Notes under the pieces: model-generated
Seen by the model: only the letters and a program-made list of their open reading frames with translations
Database searches by the model: none
What the model was told of the DNA's origin: nothing
Source of the DNA: Roseibium marinum
GTDB taxonomy: Bacteria; Pseudomonadota; Alphaproteobacteria; Rhizobiales; Stappiaceae
Direction of reading: 5' to 3'
DNA length: 64,000 nt
Assembly (NCBI RefSeq): GCF_002906165.1
Contig: NZ_PPCN01000001.1
Coordinates: 744,001-808,000, forward strand
Translations under genes and position numbers: made by a program
Shown here: piece after piece, positions 34,209-43,356 of the stretch
Layout of the letters: every line of letters starts with the position of its first letter
How positions within the stretch are numbered: position 1 is the first letter of the stretch

Positions 34209-35852
34209 TCATTCAGCGGCGGATGTTGCCAGAACAGGCGGTTTGGGCGCGGCGGCCAGCAATTGCCGCGTATAGGGATGAGCCGGTGTTTCCATGACCT
34301 TTGAAGTCGGTCCCTGCTCGACGATCTCACCGTCTTTCATCACGATGACATGGTCGCAGAGCAGCCGGACGACGTGAAGGTCATGGCTCACGAAAAGATA
34401 GCTGATCCCGAGCTTTGCCCGCAGGTCGACCAGCAGGTTGAGCACGAGAGCCTGGATCGAAACATCGAGTGCGGCGGTTGGCTCGTCGAGGATCAGGAAT
34501 TGCGGATCGACGGCGATGGCCCTGGCAATTCCGACACGCGCTTTCTGGCCGCCCGAAAGCTGGTGCGGGAACCGCTCCAGCAGCGGGCGGGGCAGGCCCA
34601 CAAGATCCGCCAGTTCCTCCACCCGCGCCTTCAGGTCCAGGCGGGAAAGGTTGGTCAGCCGCGCCAGCGGCTCGCTGATCGAGTGACGGGCCGTATGCCT
34701 GGGATTGAAACTGTCGGTCGCGTCCTGGAACACCATCTGGATGGCGGCCCGGCGGGGATCGCGCGCGAAACCGGCGGCGGGTGTCAGTGCGAGATCCTCG
34801 CCGTTGAAGAGGATTTCGCCTTCGGTCGGATCGCTCAGGCGCACCAGTATCGACGAGGTCGTCGACTTGCCGCAGCCGGACTCCCCGACCAGACCGACGC
34901 TCTCGCCCTTGTTGACGGTAAAACTGATCCCCTTGACCGCGTGCACGGGACCGGATTTGCCCCGGTAGGTCTTGGTGAGGTTGCGCACCTCCAGAAGCGG
35001 CGTGTCCGATTTCGGCAGGTCCGGCTCCGGCGTGCGCTGCTCGGCCGGCAGGAGCGCGCGCACGCAAGTCCCTTCGCGCGGCGTGGCGTCGACCAGCTTG
35101 CGCGTATAGGCGTGCCTGGGTGCGGCAAACATCTGTCCGGGCGCGCCCTCCTCGACGATCCCGCCGTCCTTCATCACCACGATACGGTCACAGTACTGGG
35201 CCGCGAGGCCGAGATCGTGGGTGATCACCATGGCGCTCATGCCACGCTCGGCGATCAGGTCGGCGATCAGCTCCATCACCGCCTTCTGGGTGGTGATGTC
35301 GAGGCCGGTGGTCGGTTCGTCGGCAATCAGCAGCCTGGGATCGCAGGCAAGGGCGAGCGCGATGACGATGCGCTGGCACATGCCGCCGGAAAGCTCGAAC
35401 GGGTAGGCGTTGTAGCGCGCCTCCGCGTCGTTGATCCTGACGGCCTCGAGCGCCTTGATCGCTTCGGCCTTCGCCGTCGACCGCGTTGCCTTGGCGTGCC
35501 GCCGCAGCACGTCCTCGATCTGCTGTCCGACCTTGCGGATCGGGTTGAGGGCGGCGCGCGGGTTCTGGAAGACCATCGAGATTTCCCGGCCGCGCAGGTC
35601 CCGCATGGTGCTTTCCTTCACGCTCCTGAGATCCATGCCGTCATAGGTCAGCGCCCCGCCGGTAATGCGGCCGTTGCTTTCTAGAAGGCGCATGAGCGCA
35701 TAGGAGGTGACGGATTTGCCGGAGCCGGATTCGCCGACAACGCCAAGGATTTCACCCTTTTTCAGCTCCAGCGAAACGCCGCGCACCGCCTGGACCTCGC
35801 CGCGCCGGGTCTGGAAGGAGACCTTCAGGTCGGTGATGGACAGCAGGCTCAT
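34209..35852 (-). CDS. Fused dipeptide/oligopeptide-type ABC transporter ATPase (DppD-DppF)
   Basis: A 547-residue protein with two complete ATPase domains joined in one chain. Domain 1 has Walker A GESGSGKS at 40-47 and the oligopeptide-family tail YTRKLVDATP. Domain 2 has GESGCGKSTTS, LSGGQKARVGIARAI and YTRQLLAAAP. The domain 1 C-loop reads LSGGMCQR, with Cys in place of the usual Arg, which is unusual though not in an ATP-contacting position. ATG at 35852 overlaps the permease stop (ATGA). It powers the Dpp-type importer of this operon. Confidence 0.92.
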   Translation of the reverse strand: MSLLSITDLKVSFQTRRGEVQAVRGVSLELKKGEILGVVGESGSGKSVTSYALMRLLESNGRITGGALTYDGMDLRSVKESTMRDLRGREISMVFQNPRAALNPIRKVGQQIEDVLRRHAKATRSTAKAEAIKALEAVRINDAEARYNAYPFELSGGMCQRIVIALALACDPRLLIADEPTTGLDITTQKAVMELIADLIAERGMSAMVITHDLGLAAQYCDRIVVMKDGGIVEEGAPGQMFAAPRHAYTRKLVDATPREGTCVRALLPAEQRTPEPDLPKSDTPLLEVRNLTKTYRGKSGPVHAVKGISFTVNKGESVGLVGESGCGKSTTSSILVRLSDPTEGEILFNGEDLALTPAAGFARDPRRAAIQMVFQDATDSFNPRHTARHSISEPLARLTNLSRLDLKARVEELADLVGLPRPLLERFPHQLSGGQKARVGIARAIAVDPQFLILDEPTAALDVSIQALVLNLLVDLRAKLGISYLFVSHDLHVVRLLCDHVIVMKDGEIVEQGPTSKVMETPAHPYTRQLLAAAPKPPVLATSAAE

Positions 35853-36733
35853 GAGCGTTGCCGGGGATCGACAATGTCGCGCAACCCGTCTCCCAGAAGA
35901 TTGAAGGTGAATACCGCGAACATCAGGGCAAAGCCGGGAAAGAGGGCCAGCCACCATTCGCCGGAAACGATGAAATTCGCGCCTTCCGCGACCATGATGC
36001 CCCATTCCGCCGTGGGCGGACGAACCCCCAGACCGATGAAGCTGAGGCCGGCGGCGTTGAGGATGGCCCAGCCGAGATTGAGCGAGACCTGCACCATCAT
36101 CGGCGGCAGGGCATTGGGAAAGATATGCAGCGCAAGCACGCGGATATCTGCATTGCCGGCCAGTTTGGCGGCCTGCGCGAAGCCCGCGTCGCGGCGGATG
36201 TTCACCTCGGCGCGCACCAGGCGGGCATAGAAGGGAATGTTGATGACAGCGGTGGCGTAGACGATGTTTTCGACCGTGTTGCCGAGCGCCGCGACGATGC
36301 CCATGGCCAGGACGAACAACGGAAAGGCCATGATCGTGTCGAACAACCGGTTGAGGATCGAATCCAGCCAGCCGCCCCAATAGCCCGCGATGCTGCCGAG
36401 CACGGATCCGATCAGGAAGGACAGGGCCACCGCCGCGATCGAAATCGCCAGATCCAGGCGGGTCGCCACGATCACGCGGCTGAAGACGTCCCGGCCGAGA
36501 CTGTCGGTGCCGAACCAGTGGGCGAGCGACGGCGGATCGAGGGCGAGCGCGGCGTTGGAGGCGAGCGGATCGTAGGGCACCAGCGAGGGGCCGAGCACGG
36601 CCGCGATCATCAGCACCGCGAACATGCAGAACGCCAGAAGCGTGACCGGATTGGAGCGCAGCACATAGGCCATATGCGCAAATGCGCCGTCCTGCTGCTC
36701 GGCCGGGAGCGGGGTGGAGCCGGAATTGGTCAT
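35849..36733 (-). CDS. Dipeptide/oligopeptide-type ABC transporter permease (DppC-like)
   Basis: A 294-residue permease with about six helices. A periplasmic N-terminal OppC_N segment (YDPLASNAALALDPPSLAHWFGTDSLGRDVFSR) is followed by the BPD_transp_1 domain with the EAA loop EVNIRRDAGFAQAAKLAGN. The HWFGTD-x-LGRD motif is diagnostic of DppC/OppC. It overlaps both neighbours by 4 bp. Confidence 0.95.
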   Translation of the reverse strand: MTNSGSTPLPAEQQDGAFAHMAYVLRSNPVTLLAFCMFAVLMIAAVLGPSLVPYDPLASNAALALDPPSLAHWFGTDSLGRDVFSRVIVATRLDLAISIAAVALSFLIGSVLGSIAGYWGGWLDSILNRLFDTIMAFPLFVLAMGIVAALGNTVENIVYATAVINIPFYARLVRAEVNIRRDAGFAQAAKLAGNADIRVLALHIFPNALPPMMVQVSLNLGWAILNAAGLSFIGLGVRPPTAEWGIMVAEGANFIVSGEWWLALFPGFALMFAVFTFNLLGDGLRDIVDPRQRS

Positions 36734-37755
36734 CTGGTTTCAAATCCGATCCTGGGGTCGATGAGCGTGTAGGTGAGATCGATGACGAGATTGAGCGCCA
36801 CGAAGAGCAGCGCCATCGCCAGAACGAACCCCTGCACGGCCGCATAATCGGACACCACCAGCGCCTCGACCGCGTAGGAGCCGATGCCGGGCCACGCGAA
36901 GACCTTCTCCACCAGCACGTTGGCGCCGAGCGTGAAGGAAAACACCATGCCGAGCGTGGTGATCACCGGAAGAAGCGCATTGCGGAAGGCGTAGGTGAAC
37001 AGCACCTTGTCCTCCGTCAGGCCCGCGGCGCGGGCGGTGCGGATATAGTCGGAAGAGAGCGCGCCGAGCATGGCCGCGCGGGTCATCCGCGCCAGCGGAG
37101 CGAGGGTAAAGAGGGCCAGCGTCGTCGCCGGTAGCACGAGCTGTTTCAACGCCCCGAGCCAGGTTTCAAGGTCCCCGGCAAGCGCGGCGTCGATCAGGTA
37201 GAAACCGGTGACATGATCCGGATCGAGATAGATGAAGTCGAGCCGGCCGAGAGGCGCGGGCGCGATGCCGAGCAGGTAGTAGAAGACGTAGATCAGCACC
37301 ACGCCGGTGAAGAAGGTTGGCAGCGACACCCCTGCCGTGACGAGCACACGGCAGAGGTGGTCGACCGCCGATCCCGGACGTGTGGCTGCAAGCACGCCGA
37401 GAGGGATCGCTATGGAGCAGGACAGCAGCAAGGCCGTCAGTGTGAGCTCCAGGGAGGCCGGAAGCCGGTTGGCGAGATCCTGCAGGACCGGCTGCCCCGT
37501 GGAGATGGATTGGCCCAGGTCCCCGGTCAGCACGTCCTTCGCATAGATCAGGAACTGCTCAGGCAGGGGTTTGTCGAGGCCGAGCGCGGTGCGTATCTGC
37601 GCGATGGACTCCTCGTCCGCGGCGGCGCCGGCGAAATAGACCGCCGGGTCGCCGGGGAGGGCGCGGGTCAGCACGAAGCTGACCACAACAACCCCCAGGA
37701 TCACGGGAATGGCATGGGTGATCCTGAGTCCGACAGTCGCAAGGCGTCCGGCCAT
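36730..37755 (-). CDS. Dipeptide/oligopeptide-type ABC transporter permease (DppB-like)
   Basis: A 341-residue permease. It has the DppB N-terminus (LRITHAIPVILGVVVVSFVL, then LPGDPAVYFAG), the coupling segment ALSSDYIRTARAAGLTEDKVL, and the closing YTLIDPRIGFE motif. It is located 5 bp after the binding-protein stop, followed by DppC with a 4-bp overlap. Confidence 0.95.
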   Translation of the reverse strand: MAGRLATVGLRITHAIPVILGVVVVSFVLTRALPGDPAVYFAGAAADEESIAQIRTALGLDKPLPEQFLIYAKDVLTGDLGQSISTGQPVLQDLANRLPASLELTLTALLLSCSIAIPLGVLAATRPGSAVDHLCRVLVTAGVSLPTFFTGVVLIYVFYYLLGIAPAPLGRLDFIYLDPDHVTGFYLIDAALAGDLETWLGALKQLVLPATTLALFTLAPLARMTRAAMLGALSSDYIRTARAAGLTEDKVLFTYAFRNALLPVITTLGMVFSFTLGANVLVEKVFAWPGIGSYAVEALVVSDYAAVQGFVLAMALLFVALNLVIDLTYTLIDPRIGFETR

Positions 37756-37760
37756 CGGTC

Positions 37761-39386
37761 CTAGACCTTCTTCAGGCCGCGGACATCGAGCTGGCGGTGG
37801 AACCAGTACTCGTATCCGTCAAGTTCGCGGGTGCCGACATTGAGCGCCGGCTGCCAGAGCGCGATCCGGGGCACCTCGTCCCAGACGATCTCGATCATGC
37901 GCTTGATCTTCGGCGCATAGTCCGGGTCGTCCACGGGCATGTGCAGGGTTTCGGAGGTCAGCGCCTCGACCTCTTCGTTCCGGTAGTTGGACGAATTGAA
38001 GAGATGCCCTTCCTGGTAGGCCCAGAAGAAGTAGTAGCAGGGATAGTTCAGCCAGCCGCCGAAGGTCTCCAGATGCAGCGGCAGGCGTTTTTCCACCAGC
38101 GAAGCCGTCCGCCAGTTGGCGCCCGGGATCTTTTCCACGCTCGCGGTGATACCCACCTTGGCAAGGTTCTCCTGGATCAGCAGCGCCGCCGGTTCCATCC
38201 AGTCGCTCTGGGAAAGGTCTATGGAAAGCGGAACCTCGAAGCCGCTTGCGTAGCCGGCTTCCTCGAGCAGTGCCTTTGCCTTGTCGAGATCGGTCGCATA
38301 GGGGAATTTCTGCGGCCAGGCGATATCCGCCGGCGAGGCTGCCGGTCCGCCCCACATCGGCGCTCCGCGTCCATAGGCGGCCGTCTTGAAGACCTCCTCA
38401 TAAGGCACGGACCAGGCGATGGCCTGCCGGACCTTCTTGTCCTTGAACGGTTCGAAGGCGAGATTCGGGCACAGGCAGTAGATCGAGTTCTCGATCGGCG
38501 TGGTGGCGACCGTGATGTCCTCGGTGCCGGCAAGTTCCTTGGCGTCCTTGTTGGGCATGTTGAACGACATGTTGACGTCGCCGCGTTCCAGCAGCGCGCG
38601 CCGCGTGGCCGGGCTTGGCACCTCGCGAAGCACGACCCGCTTGACGGCGGGCACGGGACCGGACGTCCAGTTGTCGTTGCGTTCGTAGACCAGTTGCTCG
38701 CCCGGCTTCCATACCGCCACCTTGAAGGCGCCGGACCCGGCCGGGGTCTTGTGCAGATATTCCATCGCCCAGGGATCGTCCGCGGTCGCGTGTTCCAGCG
38801 CCACCTTGGAATTGATGATCATCGGCACCGGAACGGCGAGATCCGGCAGGGTCAGCTTGGACTTGCGCAAGAGGTTGATCTTGAAGGTGAGGTCGTCGAC
38901 GACCTCGAACTGTTCCGGCTTTTCCAGCGATCCGGCCTTCATCTGCACGGTCGGGAACCCGCCGACGCTCACGGCGCGGTCGAAGGACCACTTCACGTCC
39001 TGCGCGGTGATCGGCGAACCGTCCTGGAATTTGCCGTCCGGCCTCAGCTTGAAGATCAGCGCCATGCCGTCTTCGCTGACTTCCCAGCTTTCCGCCACCT
39101 CAGGTTCGATGACCGAATAGTCGTAGGAGAGGCTTCCGTCTTCCAGGGTCTTGGTGCCGAAGCTGACCAGCCGGTCATAAACGTTGACCGCGACCTGATA
39201 GCTCGGGCGGTTGGTTCCGGTGCGGTGCAGGTCGAGACTGTTGATGGTCTGGCCGGTCACTGCCACCACCACGTCATTGCCCGCGGCCGATGCCGGCAGC
39301 ACTTTCAGGAACGGTAAAACGGATGCTCCGAGCACTGTCGCTCCGGCGCCTTTCAGGAAGCCGCGCCGTGAAGTTTCATTGGTCAT
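37761..39386 (-). CDS. Dipeptide/oligopeptide-type ABC transporter substrate-binding protein, Tat-exported
   Basis: A 541-residue SBP_bac_5 protein with a twin-arginine signal (SRRGFLKG). The family signature is visible in the mature protein (LRPDGKFQDGSPITAQDVKWSFDRA). The start is the ATG at 39386 because GAGGGG lies 6 nt upstream; the ATG at 39392 would have no spacing. It is the first gene of an operon that also encodes allophanate hydrolase and a dioxygenase, so the ligand is more likely an amidated small molecule than a peptide. It is divergent from a LysR-type gene. Confidence 0.93.
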   Translation of the reverse strand: MTNETSRRGFLKGAGATVLGASVLPFLKVLPASAAGNDVVVAVTGQTINSLDLHRTGTNRPSYQVAVNVYDRLVSFGTKTLEDGSLSYDYSVIEPEVAESWEVSEDGMALIFKLRPDGKFQDGSPITAQDVKWSFDRAVSVGGFPTVQMKAGSLEKPEQFEVVDDLTFKINLLRKSKLTLPDLAVPVPMIINSKVALEHATADDPWAMEYLHKTPAGSGAFKVAVWKPGEQLVYERNDNWTSGPVPAVKRVVLREVPSPATRRALLERGDVNMSFNMPNKDAKELAGTEDITVATTPIENSIYCLCPNLAFEPFKDKKVRQAIAWSVPYEEVFKTAAYGRGAPMWGGPAASPADIAWPQKFPYATDLDKAKALLEEAGYASGFEVPLSIDLSQSDWMEPAALLIQENLAKVGITASVEKIPGANWRTASLVEKRLPLHLETFGGWLNYPCYYFFWAYQEGHLFNSSNYRNEEVEALTSETLHMPVDDPDYAPKIKRMIEIVWDEVPRIALWQPALNVGTRELDGYEYWFHRQLDVRGLKKV

Positions 39387-39471
39387 GTTCATCCCCTCTT
39401 GGACGGAAAGGGGTAAAGGCCCTTCCCATTGAGGTCACGATGCGCGACTTTAGTGAGTACCTCTAATGCTA

Positions 39472-39503
39472 AATTTGCAGCTTTGTGCTTCGTAATTTGC
39501 AGC
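39472..39503. promoter_or_regulatory. Direct repeats AATTTGCAGC 22 bp apart in the LysR/Dpp divergent region
   Basis: Two exact copies, at 39472-39481 and 39494-39503, are two helical turns apart in the 139-bp gap between the LysR gene and the Dpp operon. They are candidate binding sites for the LysR-type protein. The second copy lies 22 bp before the LysR start. Confidence 0.5.
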
Positions 39504-39525
39504 GGTAGACAGCAAGGTATTGATA

Positions 39526-40431
39526 ATGAGGCACATTCAAACGCTGGTGTTGATCGAGGCGGTGTCGAAAGCCGGGTCGATTCGCAAGGCCGCGGAAGAC
39601 ATGAACATCACCTCATCGGCCCTGAACCGGCGGATTCAGGGCTTCGAGGAGGAATTCGGCGCGCCGATCTTCGAACGTCTCCCCCGCGGCGTGCGCCTCA
39701 ATCCGGCCGGCGAACTGCTGATCCAGCACATTCGCGGGCAACTGGCCGACCTGGACCGGGTCCGCAGCCAGGTGGCGGATCTGTCGGGCCTGAGGCGCGG
39801 CCACGTCAGCATCGCCTGTTCGCAGGCGCTCCAGCCCTATTTCATGCCCAGCCAGATTGCCGCCTACCGGGCGGAGCATCCAGGCGTGTCTTTTTCGGTC
39901 CGCGTACGCGACCGGGAAGCAGCGGAAGAAGACCTGCGCGCCTTCCAGGGAGACCTTGCCCTGGTGTTCGAACCCATTCACCTGGGGGATTTCGACGTGC
40001 TTCTGACGGTGGAACAGCCAGTCTTCGCGGTGATGGCGAAGGACCATCCGCTCGCCACCAAGGACAGGCTGCGCCTTCGCGACTGCCTGGTCTATCCGCA
40101 TGTGGTGCCACCCAAGAGGATCGGCATCCGCTATCTTCTCGATCTGGCGGTCAGCCGCATGACCCAGAAAATGGAGCCCATCGCGGAAGCGGATTCATTT
40201 GAATTCATGCGCCACTATGTCCAGCACGAACAGGCGGTCGGCTTCCAGTTTCCCATCGGTCTCAATTTGCGCGGCGATGACCGGCTGATCTTCCGCCCCC
40301 TGCCGAAATCCGACATTACCTATGGCAATCTCACGCTCATGCAGATGAAGGGCCGCACTCTGTCCGTGGCCTCGGCCCGTTTCGCCAATCAACTCGCGGT
40401 CGCCCTGAGCGGCAACTGGGAAACGCTGTGA
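39526..40431 (+). CDS. LysR-family transcriptional regulator
   Basis: A 301-residue LTTR. The HTH at about 1-60 includes KAGSIRKAAEDMNITSSALNRRIQGFEEEFG and the effector-binding domain follows from about 90. The ATG at 39526 gives the canonical start; the TTG six bases earlier lacks a better ribosome-binding site. Divergent orientation 139 bp from the Dpp/AtzF operon argues it controls that operon. The effector is probably the imported compound or allophanate-type intermediate. LysR AtzR controls the cyanuric acid operon in Pseudomonas. Confidence 0.9.
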   Translation: MRHIQTLVLIEAVSKAGSIRKAAEDMNITSSALNRRIQGFEEEFGAPIFERLPRGVRLNPAGELLIQHIRGQLADLDRVRSQVADLSGLRRGHVSIACSQALQPYFMPSQIAAYRAEHPGVSFSVRVRDREAAEEDLRAFQGDLALVFEPIHLGDFDVLLTVEQPVFAVMAKDHPLATKDRLRLRDCLVYPHVVPPKRIGIRYLLDLAVSRMTQKMEPIAEADSFEFMRHYVQHEQAVGFQFPIGLNLRGDDRLIFRPLPKSDITYGNLTLMQMKGRTLSVASARFANQLAVALSGNWETL

Positions 40432-40481
40432 CCGGCGTTGCCGAATTTTCAGCAGTTCGCGGCTTTGTGTGTCTTACCGTC

Positions 40482-40512
40482 TTGACCTTCCAGTGACTGG
40501 AGACCCTAAGTG
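40482..40512 (+). promoter_or_regulatory. CueR/MerR-type promoter with 19-bp spacer
   Basis: The -35 TTGACC (40482-40487) and -10 TAAGTG (40507-40512) are separated by exactly 19 bp, as in MerR-family promoters. The spacer holds the operator CCTTCCAGTGACTGGAGACC, nearly the CueR consensus (ACCTTCC-N-GGAAGGT type). It drives copA-cueR and probably the cytochromes. Confidence 0.85.
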
Positions 40513-40544
40513 AGGGACAGTGCCCCTTCAGGTGAGAGCTTAAG

Positions 40545-42902
40545 ATGCAGGAAACAGCAGTAAAGTCAGGCCACATACCGGCAACCGAAAAGGCTATCGA
40601 TCCGGTTTGCGGCATGTCCGTGACGCCCGGCACCGGCAAGCCGACCCTGAACTACAAGGGTGACGACTATCATTTCTGCAGTTCGAAGTGCCACGACAGG
40701 TTCGGGAACGATCCCTATTTTTACCTGTCCGGAAACAACGCCAGGAAAAAGGCGATGGACGCCGAGGGGGCCGCGCGCGGTACGATCTACACCTGCCCGA
40801 TGGACCCTGAAATCGTCCAGGAAGGGCCGGGCACCTGCCCGATCTGCGGCATGGCGCTGGAGCCGGCGAGCGGCGTTTCCGACGAGCCCAATCACGAACT
40901 GATCGATTTCACCCGCCGCCTCTGGGTCAGCGCGCTGGCCTCGGTTCCGCTGCTGGTCCTGACCATGGGACCGATGCTCGGCCTGCCCGTGCGCACATGG
41001 ATCGGCGAAGGCGTCGCGATCTACCTGGAGGCCCTTCTGGCGACGCCCGTCGTGCTGTGGGCGGCGCTGCCGTTCTTCAAGCGCGGCTGGACCTCACTGG
41101 TCACCCGCCATCTGAACATGTGGACGCTGATCATGATCGGCGTCGGTGCGGCCTATCTCTATTCGATGGTGGCGACCTTTCTGCCCTTCCTGTTCCCGGA
41201 TGAGCTCAAGGGCGCAAGCGGTCACATGCCGGTCTATTTCGAGGCCGCGGCGGTGATTGTAGCGCTGGTCTTCGTCGGCCAGGTTCTGGAGCTGAACGCG
41301 CGCGAGCGGACCGGGGACGCGATCCGCGCGCTTCTGGATCTGGCGCCGAAAACGGCCCGCCGCATCACTCCGGACGGGGACGAATATGACGCGCCACTGG
41401 AAAACGTCCTGGAAGGTGACAAGCTCAGGGTTCGCCCCGGTGAAGCCGTGCCGGTTGACGGTGTGGTTCTGGAAGGCACGTCCTCGATCGATGAAAGCCT
41501 GGTGACGGGCGAACCCGTCCCGGTGCAAAAATCGGCAGGGGACAAGGTCACCGGCGGCACGCTCAACAAGACCGGTTCCTTCGTGATGCAGGCCGAACTG
41601 GTCGGCGCGGACACGATGCTTTCGAAGATCGTCGACATGGTTTCTTCGGCGCAGCGCTCGCGCGCGCCGATCCAGGGCCTTGCGGACAGGGTTGCGGGTT
41701 ATTTCGTCCCCACGGTGGTCGGCGTCGCCGTGCTGGCCTTCGTCGTCTGGCTGCTCGTCGGCCCGAGCCCCTCCCTGGTGCACGCGATCGTCGCCGCCGT
41801 CTCCGTGCTGATCATCGCCTGCCCCTGTGCCCTGGGACTGGCGACGCCGGTGTCGATCATGACGGCGACGGGACGCGGCGCGCAGGCCGGTGTTCTGGTG
41901 AAGACCGCCGAGAGCCTGGAACGGCTTGCCTCGGTCGATACGATTGTCGTCGACAAGACCGGGACATTGACCGAAGGAAAACCCGCGGTCAGCGACCTTG
42001 TGACGGTTTCCGGCATATCGGAGGAGGATCTGCTCAGGCTCGCCGGCGCGCTGGAAAAGGGATCCGAGCATCCGCTTGCGGAGGCTATTCTGGGCGAGGC
42101 GGACAAAAGGTCCGTCCAGCTTGCGGAGGCTGCCGATTTCGAAGCGGTCACCGGCAAAGGCGTCAGGGCCCGCGTCGGCGCCGACGAGGTGCTTTTCGGC
42201 AATGCCGCCTTCGCGGCGGAAAGCGGTGCGGATCTTTCCGCGGTCGAAAGCCGCGCCGAAGAACTGGCCGAACTCGGAAAGACGGTCATGTACCTGGTCA
42301 GGGTATCGGGCGGACAGGCGGCGCTTCAGGGACTGGTCGCCGTCGCCGACCCTATCAAGCCCAACGCAAGGGCTGCGATCGATGCGCTGCATCGCGACGG
42401 CATCAGGATCGTCATGGCCACCGGCGACGCACCGCGCACCGCACAGGCTGTCGCGACTGCTCTCGGCATCGACGAGGTGCGTGCGGGCGTTTTGCCCGAA
42501 GGCAAGCAAAAGCTGATCGAGGATCTGAAAGAGGCCGGCGCAACCGTCGCCATGGCAGGGGACGGTGTCAACGACGCGCCGGCACTCGCGGCGGCCGATG
42601 TCGGCCTTGCCATGGGCACCGGTGCGGACGTTGCCGTGGAAAGCGCCGGAATGACCCTGCTCAAGGGCGATCTGGAGGGCATCGTGCGCGCCCGGAAACT
42701 GGCCCGCGCGACGGTGCGCAATATCCGCCAGAACCTTTTCTTCGCCTTCATCTACAATACGGTCGGCGTTCCAGTTGCCGCGGGGATCCTCTATCCGGTC
42801 TTCGGCATATTGCTTTCGCCCATGCTCGCCGCGGCCGCCATGAGCCTGTCCTCCGTCTCGGTGATCAGCAACGCGCTGCGTCTGCGCAGGCTGAAACTTT
42901 AG
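40545..42902 (+). CDS. copA: Copper-translocating P1B-type ATPase
   Basis: A 785-residue membrane pump. There is no HMA (GMxCxxC) domain; instead the N-terminus has a YHS domain (DPVCGM at 19-24, with FCSSKC at 44-49) and a heavy-metal-binding domain ([22 protein letters not shown]). The membrane site is C426-P-C428, the phosphorylation motif is DKTGT with Asp470, the HP motif lies in KGSEHPLAE and the hinge is [10 protein letters not shown]. Cu+ export to the periplasm is likely because of the CueR-type promoter and regulator. The YHS plus HMBD arrangement is found in CopA-like pumps linked to oxidase assembly or tolerance. Confidence 0.93.
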   Translation: MQETAVKSGHIPATEKAIDPVCGMSVTPGTGKPTLNYKGDDYHFCSSKCHDRFGNDPYFYLSGNNARKKAMDAEGAARGTIYTCPMDPEIVQEGPGTCPICGMALEPASGVSDEPNHELIDFTRRLWVSALASVPLLVLTMGPMLGLPVRTWIGEGVAIYLEALLATPVVLWAALPFFKRGWTSLVTRHLNMWTLIMIGVGAAYLYSMVATFLPFLFPDELKGASGHMPVYFEAAAVIVALVFVGQVLELNARERTGDAIRALLDLAPKTARRITPDGDEYDAPLENVLEGDKLRVRPGEAVPVDGVVLEGTSSIDESLVTGEPVPVQKSAGDKVTGGTLNKTGSFVMQAELVGADTMLSKIVDMVSSAQRSRAPIQGLADRVAGYFVPTVVGVAVLAFVVWLLVGPSPSLVHAIVAAVSVLIIACPCALGLATPVSIMTATGRGAQAGVLVKTAESLERLASVDTIVVDKTGTLTEGKPAVSDLVTVSGISEEDLLRLAGALEKGSEHPLAEAILGEADKRSVQLAEAADFEAVTGKGVRARVGADEVLFGNAAFAAESGADLSAVESRAEELAELGKTVMYLVRVSGGQAALQGLVAVADPIKPNARAAIDALHRDGIRIVMATGDAPRTAQAVATALGIDEVRAGVLPEGKQKLIEDLKEAGATVAMAGDGVNDAPALAAADVGLAMGTGADVAVESAGMTLLKGDLEGIVRARKLARATVRNIRQNLFFAFIYNTVGVPVAAGILYPVFGILLSPMLAAAAMSLSSVSVISNALRLRRLKL

Positions 42903-42939
42903 AACATGGCTTGGTTCCACGCGTGAGTTGGCAGGTGGC

Positions 42940-43356
42940 ATGATGAATATAGGTACAGCGTCCCGGCAGAGCCGGCTTCCGGTCAAGACGATCCGATATT
43001 ATGAGGAGATCGGCCTGGTCCGCCCGCTACGCGGCGACAACGGCTATCGGGAGTTTTCGCAGGCGGACCTGGAGCGCCTTAAATTCCTGCAGCGGTCCCG
43101 CAGCCTGGGGTTTTCGATCGAGGAGTGCCGGGATCTGCTGTCGCTCTATGAGGACACGAACCGCGCGAGTGCCGATGTCAAAGCCATCACGTGCCAGAAG
43201 ATACAGGAAGTCGATCGCAAGATCGCCGAACTGAAGTCGCTCAAGCGGGTCCTTCTGGAGATGGTGGAAGCGTGTCATGGAGACGACCGGCCGGACTGTC
43301 CGATCATGGACGACTTGTCGGGGCGCGAGCGCACTCATGGAGGCAAGCAACACTGA
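42940..43356 (+). CDS. cueR: CueR-like copper-responsive MerR regulator
   Basis: A 138-residue MerR-family regulator. The winged helix reads TASRQSRLPVKTIRYYEEIGLVRP; a dimerisation helix follows, and the C-terminal metal loop has C112 and C120 (ACHGDDRPDCPI), the CueR/GolS pattern for Cu+ or Ag+/Au+. It is encoded 37 bp after copA in the same transcript and probably binds the copA promoter at 40482-40512. Start at ATG 42940 or 42943. Confidence 0.92.
   Translation: MMNIGTASRQSRLPVKTIRYYEEIGLVRPLRGDNGYREFSQADLERLKFLQRSRSLGFSIEECRDLLSLYEDTNRASADVKAITCQKIQEVDRKIAELKSLKRVLLEMVEACHGDDRPDCPIMDDLSGRERTHGGKQH

Noticed and set aside
41094-42986. Minus-strand frame of 630 codons opposite copA
   Set aside because: Antisense shadow of an unmistakable P-type ATPase gene.
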